NCBI GenBank assembly: GCA_023135165.1
Contig: JAGLTS010000035.1
Location: forward strand, 1-47,050
DNA length: 47,050 nucleotides
DNA from: Phycisphaerales bacterium
Lineage (GTDB): Bacteria > Planctomycetota > Phycisphaerae > Phycisphaerales > JAGLTS01
Direction: 5' to 3'
In this document: positions 8,848 to 18,109 of the stretch, piece by piece
How the letters are laid out: every line of letters begins with the position of its first letter
Numbering within the stretch: position 1 is the stretch's first letter
The notes under the pieces: generated by a model
Database searches by the model: none
What the model saw: only the letters and a program-made list of their open reading frames with translations
Told to the model about the DNA's origin: nothing
Translations under genes and position numbers: made by a program

Positions 8848-8944
8848 GGTCTGTCTTCCTTGCTTGCCGAACTGCCCGACGCATGAGGCTCCATCGCGCG
8901 TGCTGGCCGTGTCGGCGGCTCCTGTGCGTTTCCTGGCCCTTGAG

Positions 8945-11900
8945 TCATCCGTCGCCGGCGACGGTGTTCAGTCGTTCAGTGAGTTCTTCGATTTGCTGCT
9001 GCGAATCAGCGTCGCGAGCGTGCGCGACGCCCCGGGCCTTGTCCAAGTACAGCCGAGCCCCATCCGCATCATCCTCCGTGAGCAGCACCTCGGTTATGTG
9101 CAGCAGTGCCGCCATGGTTTCACCGCGTTCGAGGCTCCGCGTCAGCGTTATCTTCGCGCCTGCGATGTCGCCGGTCAGGAACTGGACCCATCCGAGCGTG
9201 TCCAGCACGTTGGGATCGTCAGGCGCCAGCGACGCCGCCAACTCGGCATAGGGCAGCGCGCCCGCAGGATCACCCAACTCCTCGGACAGGAGGTAGGCGG
9301 TGTTGTTGGCGGCCTGAAGGCGGGTCTCGCCATACTGCTCCTGTCCGGACTCGGGGATCGGCGGTAGGACGTCCTCCAGCAGCCTTCGGTACGTTTGGAC
9401 AGCCGCTGCATATTCGTTCTGCCTGTACTGCAACATCCCGATGGCCCTCACCGCAGAGATCCGCGTCGCGAGTTCCGTTTCTTCGGTGTCGACTGATCGG
9501 AGAAGCTCCATCGCCTCATCAGCACGATCGGTCTGCGTCACCATGTGCTGTCCGAAGGCCAGCCGAAGCGACGGCGGCGGGTTGCCATCCGTCACCGAGT
9601 CAATCAGGCTCCGGATCGCGTCCATGTTCGTCCCGTATATGCCGAGAACCGCATTGAACCATCGCATGGCCGCGTCACCCCTGGTTCCGTCGCCCACCGC
9701 ACCAAGCGCCCGGTATCCTTGCGCCAGCGCCACGCGAGCCTCATCCGGCCGATGAAGCTGAGCCAATGCAAGTCCCTTGACATTGTAATAGTTAGGGATG
9801 CCATCAAGTTCGTCGGCGTGCCGTTCGAGCAGGTGCAACGCCAACTCGGGGTTGCGGTTGTCGCGTGACTCGATCAGAACCTGGGCGTACAGCATGCCCA
9901 AGTTCGCGCGCCGGCCCGATATCTCGTAGGCGCGCCTCAGATGCGGCTGCGCTCGTTCGACCTCGCCGCCCCGATACAGCAGTTGGCCCAACTCGAAGGG
10001 CCAGCCGGGGTCATCCGGTTCCTGCTCCGCGCCCTCGATGAGAACCGTCTCCGCTTCGTTCTTCTGGCCAACCGCCCACAGGTTCTGAGCGAGCTTGAGC
10101 CTCAAGTCCGCGTCATCCGGGTAGAACTGAAGCAGCCGGCTCTGCTCGGCCACGGCGCCCGTCAGGTTGCCGGTGTCGACCAGAAGCCTGATTCGCAACT
10201 CGATCGCGGGCCTGTAGGTCGGCCTGATCTCCAAGGCGTGGTTGATGTCCGAAGTGACATCCGCGTGCATCGCCGGGTCGTTCGAGTTGTGCCGTGCACG
10301 GTAGAAGTAGGCGAGGTGGTTGTTCGGCTGCGCCTGGACAGCCTGGTCGAGCGTTTGCCTCGCCTTGGGCACATTGTCTCGCGCCGCGTACAGTTCGGCG
10401 AGCAGCAGGTAGTACTCGATGTCATCGCTCGCCACCATGTCACTCATCCGGTTGAGACGGCTCTCCGCCTCATCGAGATCGCCGTTCTGGAGCAGGCATT
10501 GCACGAGCCTCTTCCACGCCTCTCGATTCGCAGCGACGGACAGGTCGGTCTTGGCATCCGCAACCTTCCCGAAGTGCTCGGCGGCCCTGATGAAGTCCCG
10601 GCGCTCCATACACACCTGACCGATCGTCCAATCCGCTTCGAGGCGCTCCGGCGTTTGATAAGGCACCGCCCGCTCCATGACGAACACCGCCTGATCCATG
10701 CCTCGATACCGAAGCAGGAATGAGCCGTAGGCCAGATACGGCGCCGCCTCCATCGTCGCCTCATCCAGCGAGCCGATGTACGTGCGGAACACGTTCTCTC
10801 CGGCTTCGACATCCCCCGCCTCCGCGTGCCACACAGCGTCGAGGCGCACCATCGACAGGTTGTTGGCGTGGTCCTCAAGCAGCGCGTCGATCACGGGCCT
10901 CGCGGCCTCGAACCGCGCCAGTTCCATCAAGAGCAGCGCATAGCGTCGTGCGATCGTTGCATCCTGCGGATTCCCCGCATACTCGCGCTGGAAGTGCTCC
11001 ACCACTTGCTCTGGATCGCCGTTGGACATTTCCAGATCCACCCACAGTGCGAGGAGCGCTTGATCCTCCTGGTCGGTGTTTCTCGCCGTTCGGACAAGCT
11101 CCAGCGCCCGGTCTCGGGCATTCTGCTCCATGAGCACTTGCGCGAGCATTTTGATAATCGTCGCGTTGTTGGGCCTGCTCTGCAGCGCTCGCTCCAGATC
11201 GGTACGAGCCGACGTCATGTCGCCGATCGCGTAGTACGCCTGGCCGCGAAGCCGGTAGGCGTCCGCGAGATAGGAGTTCAGTTCGAGCGCGTCGGATGCG
11301 GACTTGATCGCCGCCTTCGGCTCCCTCTGCGCAAGCTGCAGCCGCGTCTGGTAGATCAGTCCGTTCGCCTGGTCGAGGTTCCGGTCGCGCGCCAGGTTCG
11401 CTTGAGCCCAGGCTGCATCCCAATCCTCATCGGCGAGCGCGCCAAGGAACGTCAGTTCGACCACCTCCGGGTCATTCGGGTCGGCCGCCTTGGCCCGCTC
11501 CAGGGCTGCGTCGGCCTCCGCAGGCATGTTGTTGTTCGTGTAGAGCTGCCACAGCATGAGTTCCTTGCGTACCGCCGGCAGATCCAAGTCTTGGATTCCC
11601 TCAACCTGGAATTCAATGAGATCCTCCGCCTCCAGCAGCTCGATGAGCCGGCGCACTCGCTGGTCGTCGGGCTGCAGATCTTGCAGTCGCTTCGCATGAT
11701 CCAGCGCAAGCAGCATGTCCTGCTCGTCCGCGGTCCCATCCTCCCGCATCCGCAGCAGTATCCGCACCATCGTTTGCAGCAGGGCCGGATCGTCCGGGTG
11801 TTCCGCGAGCGCGGCGTCGATCAAGCTGCGCGCCTCAGCGGTGTTCCCTCGCTTCACCAGACCGTCCGCCTGCAGCAACAGCCGCCGTATCGGGTCGATC

Positions 11901-13651
11901 TCCCCACCCTCGAACATGCCGATGCGGTCCTGCAAGCCATGCTTGACGGCGATGTCCTCGTGTCTTGTCTTCAGCCAGGCGACGAATTCGGTGTCAGACG
12001 CGTAGAGCGAGACAACAGTCTCAATCGTGTCGCACGCCTCCTCGCCCTTTCCGAGGCGGTCCTGGATGTTGACCAGTCTCGTCGCCAGTGGCGGGTAGTT
12101 TGGATATCTCGTGAATGCCTCCGACAGCAACGCTTCGGCATCGCCAAGCTGGCCCTGTTTCTCAAGGCAGTCTGCCAGCAACAGCATCGTTGTGACATCC
12201 AGTGCGCCGCCCCGGTTCGTCTGCACCTGCTGCAGCCAGTTCACAGCTTCCGCGTAGTTCTGGCGGGCGTGGGCGAGCTTGCCGTTCATCAGCCACTCAT
12301 CCGCGTCGGCAGCCGTTGACGTGCTGGCGTTCAGATACCTCTCTCGGATTGCACTGGCCGACGCCAGGAGCGTCTCCTTCTCCGCGTCGTCCTCCGCCGC
12401 CCGCCACTGGTCCATGGTGAGGTCAAACTGCTGGTTGAGCGCCTGGGGCCGTTCGTAATACAGTGCCACCGAGTCAAGTCCGGTGCCGGGATCGGGCAGA
12501 TCCACAATGCACTGCAGCGAGGCGATCGCCTGTTCGCGTTCCCCTGCGCGCTCCAGAAGCAGCGCTTGCAGCCGGAGCAACTCAGATGAGTTCTTGTGCA
12601 CCTCCATCGCTCGATGCGTGAGCGCCAGCGCTCGATCGAGCCCGTTCTCGCGGTCGAGCTGAACGAGCATCCCTCCCGGGGCCGCCAAACGCATCACGGC
12701 CGCGATGTCCGGGTCCGCGAGGCTCGCACGCTCGGCCTGCGTGATGATCTCCAGCGCACGTGCCCCGGCCTCGGCGAGGGCAAGAAGGGCGGCTTCCTCA
12801 TCTTCGATCTGAGCGGCCTCCTGTCGCTCGGTGATGTAGAGGTACTGCGCGTACACGTTGAGTCCGGCTGCGTTGTCGGGGTTGCGCTCGGCGAATGACG
12901 CGATCATCTCCCCCGCTCTGGCCATGGATGTGTCGGCGTCGAGTGGATTGAAATCGATCTCGCGAAGACGTTTTGCCTCGATCTCGTACCAACTCGCAAG
13001 TGCCACCGAGACCTGATCGTCGGCGGGCAGCGCGTCAGCGCAGCGCTGCAAATCCTCTTGGGTTTGAGACCGTACGAGCCTGGGAAGCTGGGTCCGAGCC
13101 ATTTGCTCGAGATTCGCGATGCTGCGGAAACGCAGGACACGGCAGTAGGCGCGCTCTTCATCGGAGTCGGCGAGGAAACCGGCCTCTCGCGGATCAGGAA
13201 GATGCCGCAGGCTCTCCTCCGCCTGGTTGGCCAGCGCAACCCAGTCCCCCTGACGCGCTCCGAACCGGGCCATGCGCTTCATGTTCATTTCGAGCCAGTC
13301 GGCCTGTGCGCCGGCGTCGTCTTGTTGCACTTCGGCCAGCGTCCGGTAGATCTGCTGGAGCCACGACCATTCGTCGACGGCATCCGTCCGGTTCTCCGGG
13401 ACGACCCGGACAATCGTGTCGCGCCATTTTTCGATCCACTCCACGTTGGATTGCTCATGGCCGACCGCGCGGGCGTACATGCGTGACGCCAGATCGTAGT
13501 CGCCGACCAGCTCAGCCTCCTCCGCGAGCTTGACGTAATAGTCGCCCGTCCGGTGCACCTTCGAGTAGACGAACCAGGCGGCGGGGACGCCGAGCACGAC
13601 AATCACGGCGAACAGGATGACAATGAAGCGGATGTTGAGGCGTGAAGCCAT
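8945..13651 (-). CDS. Giant membrane-anchored TPR protein of the exosortase locus
   Basis: The 1568-residue product begins with a short basic segment and one transmembrane helix (about 9-30), then is almost entirely TPR-like helical repeats, with recognisable units such as LADAYRLRGQAYYAIGDM and ARTDLERALQSRPNN. The N-terminal anchor places the repeats outside the inner membrane. TPR proteins of the PrsT type accompany exosortase/PEP-CTERM exopolysaccharide loci. This one is much longer than the roughly 900-residue members and has a membrane anchor rather than a lipobox. It likely scaffolds polysaccharide assembly or export proteins. The gene lies between the EpsI and chain-length genes, with gaps of just under 100 bp on either side. 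Several long plus-strand frames across it are shadows. Confidence 0.9.
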   Translation of the reverse strand: MASRLNIRFIVILFAVIVVLGVPAAWFVYSKVHRTGDYYVKLAEEAELVGDYDLASRMYARAVGHEQSNVEWIEKWRDTIVRVVPENRTDAVDEWSWLQQIYRTLAEVQQDDAGAQADWLEMNMKRMARFGARQGDWVALANQAEESLRHLPDPREAGFLADSDEERAYCRVLRFRSIANLEQMARTQLPRLVRSQTQEDLQRCADALPADDQVSVALASWYEIEAKRLREIDFNPLDADTSMARAGEMIASFAERNPDNAAGLNVYAQYLYITERQEAAQIEDEEAALLALAEAGARALEIITQAERASLADPDIAAVMRLAAPGGMLVQLDRENGLDRALALTHRAMEVHKNSSELLRLQALLLERAGEREQAIASLQCIVDLPDPGTGLDSVALYYERPQALNQQFDLTMDQWRAAEDDAEKETLLASASAIRERYLNASTSTAADADEWLMNGKLAHARQNYAEAVNWLQQVQTNRGGALDVTTMLLLADCLEKQGQLGDAEALLSEAFTRYPNYPPLATRLVNIQDRLGKGEEACDTIETVVSLYASDTEFVAWLKTRHEDIAVKHGLQDRIGMFEGGEIDPIRRLLLQADGLVKRGNTAEARSLIDAALAEHPDDPALLQTMVRILLRMREDGTADEQDMLLALDHAKRLQDLQPDDQRVRRLIELLEAEDLIEFQVEGIQDLDLPAVRKELMLWQLYTNNNMPAEADAALERAKAADPNDPEVVELTFLGALADEDWDAAWAQANLARDRNLDQANGLIYQTRLQLAQREPKAAIKSASDALELNSYLADAYRLRGQAYYAIGDMTSARTDLERALQSRPNNATIIKMLAQVLMEQNARDRALELVRTARNTDQEDQALLALWVDLEMSNGDPEQVVEHFQREYAGNPQDATIARRYALLLMELARFEAARPVIDALLEDHANNLSMVRLDAVWHAEAGDVEAGENVFRTYIGSLDEATMEAAPYLAYGSFLLRYRGMDQAVFVMERAVPYQTPERLEADWTIGQVCMERRDFIRAAEHFGKVADAKTDLSVAANREAWKRLVQCLLQNGDLDEAESRLNRMSDMVASDDIEYYLLLAELYAARDNVPKARQTLDQAVQAQPNNHLAYFYRARHNSNDPAMHADVTSDINHALEIRPTYRPAIELRIRLLVDTGNLTGAVAEQSRLLQFYPDDADLRLKLAQNLWAVGQKNEAETVLIEGAEQEPDDPGWPFELGQLLYRGGEVERAQPHLRRAYEISGRRANLGMLYAQVLIESRDNRNPELALHLLERHADELDGIPNYYNVKGLALAQLHRPDEARVALAQGYRALGAVGDGTRGDAAMRWFNAVLGIYGTNMDAIRSLIDSVTDGNPPPSLRLAFGQHMVTQTDRADEAMELLRSVDTEETELATRISAVRAIGMLQYRQNEYAAAVQTYRRLLEDVLPPIPESGQEQYGETRLQAANNTAYLLSEELGDPAGALPYAELAASLAPDDPNVLDTLGWVQFLTGDIAGAKITLTRSLERGETMAALLHITEVLLTEDDADGARLYLDKARGVAHARDADSQQQIEELTERLNTVAGDG

Positions 13652-13745
13652 TGTGATCGTTCCTCAGATGTCTTTCCGTCGAGGCCTCGCGGCGTATGCT
13701 GTGTTCGGCGGGGTGGGCGTGAGAGGACAGGTGCGGCGCCAAACG

Positions 13746-14651
13746 TCAGGTGTCCTCGGATTCGTCTTTCGCGTGCTTTCCTCTGGGGTTATCGGCTGGA
13801 TACGTGCCTCGCTGCACCTCCACCCAATCCGGGATGCAGAGCAAAAGCCCGGGGAGCAGTTCGTTGAGCAGGTCCGCAGATGCGGTCGCCAGTTCCTCCG
13901 GCTCCTCGTAGGTCCCGGCCGGAGCCGTGAACTGGATCTTCAGGTAGTACGCGTAGTCCTCTTTCAGATTGAACGCTTGCGCGCGGACCTCTTCCGCGTG
14001 TGTGATGAATCGGCCGTTAGCGAGGAAAAGGTACCCTGCGAACATCGGCTTGCCCGGCTGTCTGGGATCCTCGAAGCGCGTGATGCGCAGCTTGACCGAC
14101 TCAACGCCGTCCGGAATGCGCACCGTGTCTCGACCGTCCGGACGAAACTCAGCCGGCACGCGGAGCAGGTCATATCCGTCGCTGTAGTAGTTCCGCAGGA
14201 ACCGGCTCGAATCGATGGGCAAGTCCTCGATCCAAGGCCCGCCGGAGACGTGTAGCCCGCCGCCGACGAAACATCGCTCGGGAACGTGAGGTACCGCATC
14301 GATCATGCCCGTGTAGTACGCGAAGTGCGCTTGAAGCGTGTCGTACGCCTCCGGACCCATGTCCGTCGGGCCGGCGTCCGGTCGGCGACGCACGTACATC
14401 CTGTTGAGGTAGTTCCGGGTTCCGAGCTCGTCGATCATCTCGGCTGAGAAGATGTCGTCCTTGCCGGCACGCGACCAATCGCCTGCCGTTGCCGGGAGCG
14501 ATCGCAGTTGCCGATTGTCCGGAGCGTACACCGGCAACTTCTTAAGGTGGTACTCCAGGACGCTCACCGTTGTTCTCAGGCTGGCTGCACCGGCGCACAG
14601 CAGAAGCAGTGCGACGAGGAACGCGGGTTGGCGTAGGGCGAACCATTTCAT
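13746..14651 (-). CDS. EpsI-type exosortase-associated protein (DUF3485-like)
   Basis: I place the start at 14651 (MKWFALRQPA), 17 bp after the exosortase stop; the open frame extends 40 codons upstream, but that part overlaps the exosortase gene. The 301-residue product has an N-terminal signal/anchor helix (about 8-26) and the features of EpsI: an early GDW (GDWSRAGKDD), a VPHVPERCFVGGGL segment carrying a conserved Cys, and a central SYK-like Tyr-rich part. EpsI proteins sit next to, or fused to, exosortases and are thought to assist them in the periplasm; the reaction is unknown. Here it is a separate gene directly downstream of the exosortase, probably translationally coupled. Confidence 0.88.
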   Translation of the reverse strand: MKWFALRQPAFLVALLLLCAGAASLRTTVSVLEYHLKKLPVYAPDNRQLRSLPATAGDWSRAGKDDIFSAEMIDELGTRNYLNRMYVRRRPDAGPTDMGPEAYDTLQAHFAYYTGMIDAVPHVPERCFVGGGLHVSGGPWIEDLPIDSSRFLRNYYSDGYDLLRVPAEFRPDGRDTVRIPDGVESVKLRITRFEDPRQPGKPMFAGYLFLANGRFITHAEEVRAQAFNLKEDYAYYLKIQFTAPAGTYEEPEELATASADLLNELLPGLLLCIPDWVEVQRGTYPADNPRGKHAKDESEDT

Positions 14652-14668
14652 GGCGACATGTGTGGGCG

Positions 14669-15574
14669 TCAGGCGGATTTCTTCGCCATGGCCCGGATCG
14701 GCTCCGTGATGACAATACGATTCAGCACCCAGACGATTCCGAGGTACAGTCCCAGCGCGGGGAGCAGCCACAGCATGCCCACGAGCATGTGGAAGTCGCC
14801 GCCCGCCATGTTTGGGTCATAGAGGCTCAGCCAGCCCATCGACGTGACGCGAAGGATGTTCACGAGGATCGCCACGGGCACAGCCAGCGCAACGAGGATC
14901 ACCCGCTGCCACCAGAACTTGCAACTCAGGAACGCAATAGCAATGCCGAGCGCGATGAATGCCACGATCATTCGCATGCCTGAGCACGCCTCCGCCACAT
15001 CGAGAGGAATCTCCGTTCCATCGCCCTTGGTGAGCGTCAGGACGCTACCCGTTCGCTCCGTCTCCACTCCCGATGTGTTGAGCAGCAGCCATGATCCCTT
15101 GGCTGCGATCATCTTCAGTTCCGTCGTGAGGTAGAACATCAGCCGATCGCCCATCTTGATGCCAAGCACCAGGTACGCGATCGGGAACAGCAGCACGCGC
15201 ATTGAGCCGGGGCCGAGCATCATCAGAACCAGCCCGAGCAGCGTCAGCACCGCCATCCCGCCTTGGAGCGTGTGGTTCCGAACCGCGACGAGCGTGAAGA
15301 GGACGTACCCGATCATCCCCACGACCATGATGGCAAGCCCCGGCCAGAACGTCCGGAACTTGATCCGCAGGAGCTTCTCTCGCTGCACGTAGATGAAGTA
15401 GATGCTGAGCAGTGGAATGAGCAGCGCGTGTGACCAGTCAGCATCCTTCAGGCTGATGCGGGTCTGTGTCTCCAGAAACGACCAGAAGAACACGCAGAAC
15501 GCCGTGGTGAGCAGGATGAGCTTGGCGGTCACATCCGGTGTGAACAGCGATGCGAGCGTCCGGGGTTCATCCAT
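14669..15574 (-). CDS. Exosortase (transpeptidase-like membrane protein)
   Basis: With the start at ATG 15574 (MDEPRTLASL) the protein is 301 residues with about eight transmembrane segments. The exosortase/archaeosortase catalytic triad is intact: Cys197 in AEACSGMRM, Arg242 in NILRVTS and His262 in DFHMLVGMLW. Such enzymes recognise a C-terminal tripartite signal (a short motif such as PEP, a TM helix and a basic tail) on exported proteins and cleave or attach them at the envelope. The open frame continues 35 codons upstream to 15679, with an alternative ATG at 15619. The preceding 347-bp gap contains a perfect 14-bp inverted repeat. No substrate gene with a PEP-CTERM tail lies inside the operon. 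I cannot assign the Xrt subtype. Confidence 0.93.
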   Translation of the reverse strand: MDEPRTLASLFTPDVTAKLILLTTAFCVFFWSFLETQTRISLKDADWSHALLIPLLSIYFIYVQREKLLRIKFRTFWPGLAIMVVGMIGYVLFTLVAVRNHTLQGGMAVLTLLGLVLMMLGPGSMRVLLFPIAYLVLGIKMGDRLMFYLTTELKMIAAKGSWLLLNTSGVETERTGSVLTLTKGDGTEIPLDVAEACSGMRMIVAFIALGIAIAFLSCKFWWQRVILVALAVPVAILVNILRVTSMGWLSLYDPNMAGGDFHMLVGMLWLLPALGLYLGIVWVLNRIVITEPIRAMAKKSA

Positions 15575-15921
15575 CGACGCGATCCGGGCTGGCGATGCGA
15601 GGCTGCTCACGAATCCCATCCTCCGAGCGGACCATGACTTCGCCGGCACGCTGCCGGGGCCGAGTCGCATCGCTCGCATGTCGAGCAGCGGGGTTGTTCG
15701 CAGGTTGTGTGCATTGGTCGGTGCTCCACCCGAGAGGCCCTTGCTGCGAGCCGAACGGACCCAATTCGCTTCATACGTCCGTCAGCCGGTCCGGTTCGCG
15801 CTGATTCGCCGGTTGTCGGCTTGGTCACCGCTTGCCTGACCGAACCCATCCCAGCCTCGGATGGCGAGCCGACAACCGGCCCCATGCCAGGCGCCACGCT
15901 CATCCCCGCTATGGCTCGGTC
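15575..15921. other. Gap between wza-like and exosortase genes
   Basis: This 347-bp stretch on the operon strand separates the first gene from the exosortase. It contains the inverted repeat listed separately. Part of it could be the N-terminus of the exosortase if a start upstream of 15574 is used, but no ribosome binding site favours that. Confidence 0.4.
15808..15880. promoter_or_regulatory. Perfect 14-bp inverted repeat inside the operon
   Basis: GCCGGTTGTCGGCT (15808-15821) is exactly repeated in inverse orientation at 15867-15880, around a 45-nt loop. It lies just beyond the stop codon of the Wza-like gene and about 230 bp before the exosortase start. As RNA it would form a stable stem that could partially terminate transcription or set the ratio of first-gene to downstream expression. 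As DNA it could be a paired operator. Confidence 0.6.
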
Positions 15922-17721
15922 CTACTCGTACGTCCGAGGCGGCGGTCCGAACACGTCGTAGCCGAAGTTCCGGTCCAGCAAGAAGCCGAATCCGTACGAT
16001 GCACGGAGTCCATTCCGTATGACCGCAAGCGGCGCAGCCGCCCAGTTTGTCCCAACATTGATGATGTCGTTTGGCTTGAGAAACAGGTCAGGCTCCGTCC
16101 CCTCGAAGATCGCTCGTAGGTTCAGCCTCACCATCGCCTCGCGGTCGTGTCCGATCCGACGCACGAGATCCACGCGCTCGGGAATGCCCAACTGGTTCAA
16201 CCCGCCCGCCGCAATGATCGCCTGCTTGAGCGTCATGCGTCCCGTCATCGGCAGGGCGTACGTCCCAGGCCGATTCACGTCGCCGCCAAGATAGATGTTG
16301 CCCTGCGCGGGCGGCGGCACGCGAATCACGTCGCCGGGACGAATCACCATGTTGTACCGCGCTTCGCCCCGCAGCAGCTCCTTCACCGGCACCCGGATGA
16401 TCCGTTGCGTCATCACTTCGCCGGTGATTGGGTCCACCGTTGTCACAGGCTCAGCCGTCGGCAACGCATCGCCTGCATCCCCAGCCCGGGCGCGCGGTTG
16501 CGCGAGAACCCACTCACCATTGACGAAGATGTAGGGAGAAGGCCGATCCGCAACCGCCCATGTCCGCTCCGCAGCGCCGGGCTGTGTCACGTCGGGTAGG
16601 TCGATCAGCGCTTCCTGTCCGTCGGTCTCGCCTTCCGCTGGCTCGAGATCCACCGGCAGCGGTTCGGGCATCGGCGCCGTCTCAAGTGTGTCGCCCGGCA
16701 GGTCAATCGGTGCAGCCGCTGCCGCATCCTCTTGCTCCTGATCGTCTGTTGGGATCACCAACTCCGGCGCGCCTTCGCCCTCGGCGTCCTCCTCGGTCGG
16801 AAGGTCGAGCGGAACATCGACTGGCTCCGGCTCGGTGGGTGTCGGCGTTTCCTTCGGAGCCGGCCGCGTGCGATGCACTCGGCTGGGTCGGCGATGCACC
16901 TCTCCGGGGAGCATGGCGGGCGGCGGCGATGCGCCATCGTCCCCCAGCAACTCGATGAGCACATCCTCGAGCGTCTGATCCGTCTCGTCGGGCGGACGCA
17001 CAGGCTCCGGCGTGAACTCGTACCGCTCACCTGTCGGCGTGACACCAGTCTCCGCCTCGTACGTCAGCGGAATCTGCCGAATCACGTAGAGGTAAGGCGT
17101 CGTCTCGATGATCCCGCCCGCCTCGGTGATTGCCTGAAGCATGCGGAAGTCCGGCCGGGAGACGAACAATGTGCCCGCACCGCCCGCCACCCCGCCGTAG
17201 ATGCTGAATGTGTTCTGACGCTGTTGGAGCGGCAGGACCGAGACCATCGGATCAATGACGAGCTCGCGATCCTGCAAGGCTCGGATGATCCGATCGCGGA
17301 ACTCCGACATCGTTTGTCCCTGCGCGCGGACCTCACCGATGATGCTCAGGTCAACCAATCCACGTCCGTCGACCATTCGCTCGAATGGGATGAACTGGCC
17401 GCCTCCATACAAATCCATGACCTCCACCCGCACGAGGTCGCCCGGGCCGAAGCGGTATTCCTCAATGACCGGCTGGAGATCCTCTGCCGTGACGTCCGTG
17501 GCCTCGTCGAAATCGCCCTCGTCATCCTCGATCACGTCGAGACGATCGAGGATCGGCAACTCCGTCGGCGTGTATTCCCACCGACCCACGACGCTTGGGT
17601 CGAAGAACGAATCGGCCTCACATCCGATCAGGCCCGCTGCGAGAACGAGCCATGCGATCCGTGAGAGAACCTGCCCTCCGCGCGCTCTCTGCATCGTTGT
17701 GGCCTGCTCTTGCTGACTCAC
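15922..17721 (-). CDS. Wza-like polysaccharide export lipoprotein with long acidic linker
   Basis: I choose GTG 17721 as start because AGGAG lies 6 nt upstream; ATG 17694 is the alternative. The 599-residue product has a signal peptide with lipobox LAAGLIGC (Cys34), a Poly_export domain (about 84-165, YRFGPGDLVRVEV), a first SLBB domain (about 172-225) and a second SLBB (about 473-525, IYLGGDVNRPGTY). Between the SLBBs is an insert of roughly 150 residues very rich in Pro, Glu, Asp and Ala, with a recurring (I/L)DLP motif. Wza-type proteins form the outer-membrane channel for capsule or exopolysaccharide. As first gene behind the operon promoter it fits export of the glycan assembled by the downstream genes. 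The acidic insert is unusual; a periplasmic spacer is my inference. Confidence 0.9.
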   Translation of the reverse strand: MSQQEQATTMQRARGGQVLSRIAWLVLAAGLIGCEADSFFDPSVVGRWEYTPTELPILDRLDVIEDDEGDFDEATDVTAEDLQPVIEEYRFGPGDLVRVEVMDLYGGGQFIPFERMVDGRGLVDLSIIGEVRAQGQTMSEFRDRIIRALQDRELVIDPMVSVLPLQQRQNTFSIYGGVAGGAGTLFVSRPDFRMLQAITEAGGIIETTPYLYVIRQIPLTYEAETGVTPTGERYEFTPEPVRPPDETDQTLEDVLIELLGDDGASPPPAMLPGEVHRRPSRVHRTRPAPKETPTPTEPEPVDVPLDLPTEEDAEGEGAPELVIPTDDQEQEDAAAAAPIDLPGDTLETAPMPEPLPVDLEPAEGETDGQEALIDLPDVTQPGAAERTWAVADRPSPYIFVNGEWVLAQPRARAGDAGDALPTAEPVTTVDPITGEVMTQRIIRVPVKELLRGEARYNMVIRPGDVIRVPPPAQGNIYLGGDVNRPGTYALPMTGRMTLKQAIIAAGGLNQLGIPERVDLVRRIGHDREAMVRLNLRAIFEGTEPDLFLKPNDIINVGTNWAAAPLAVIRNGLRASYGFGFLLDRNFGYDVFGPPPRTYE

Positions 17722-17873
17722 CGTTTGCTCCTGGCAGCTCTCGCGTACTGTTGTTCGGCTCGATCCCGTCCTCGAAGCGTTGGGATGACCCGTGGCATGC
17801 ACGTTGCCTTCTTTGCTTGTCGGCCAGGTGCGGTTGACGTCTCATAACTGCCGACACCGGACCGATTGCGAAC
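17722..17873 (-). other. 5' leader of the exosortase operon
   Basis: About 145 nt lie between the proposed transcription start and the GTG start codon. A long frame reaches 17802, but no ribosome binding site supports its start. I see no recognisable riboswitch. Confidence 0.35.
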
Positions 17874-17901
17874 ACACTATCACCCGCTCGGCTACTGTCA
17901 A
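17874..17901 (-). promoter_or_regulatory. Promoter of the exosortase operon
   Basis: On the minus strand a perfect TTGACA (17901 to 17896) is followed by a 16-bp spacer and TAGTGT (17879 to 17874), which keeps the key first, second and last -10 bases. It is the best sigma-70-type match upstream of the Wza-like gene and is placed between the divergent operon and lipA. Confidence 0.55.
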
Positions 17902-18109
17902 CGCAGCCGCGCTCGCCCTTGTGGTCATCGACCAGTCGCCCTATGGGGATTAAAACGCCGCATCGACTTTCTCCATGATCGGGAAGAAGCCACGCCCCAG
18001 CAGCAGGCGAGGTGTCATCTGCTGCGATCCCGGCCGGCGTCTGGTTCGCGCATGCTCCGGATTTCGTCACATCTGCTCGCCGCCCGTACCGCCCGGCTAG
18101 ACTTGTCCC

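Noticed and set aside
10826..12319. Plus-strand open frame of 497 codons
   Set aside because: It is the antisense shadow of the TPR protein; its His/Arg-rich composition mirrors TPR codons.
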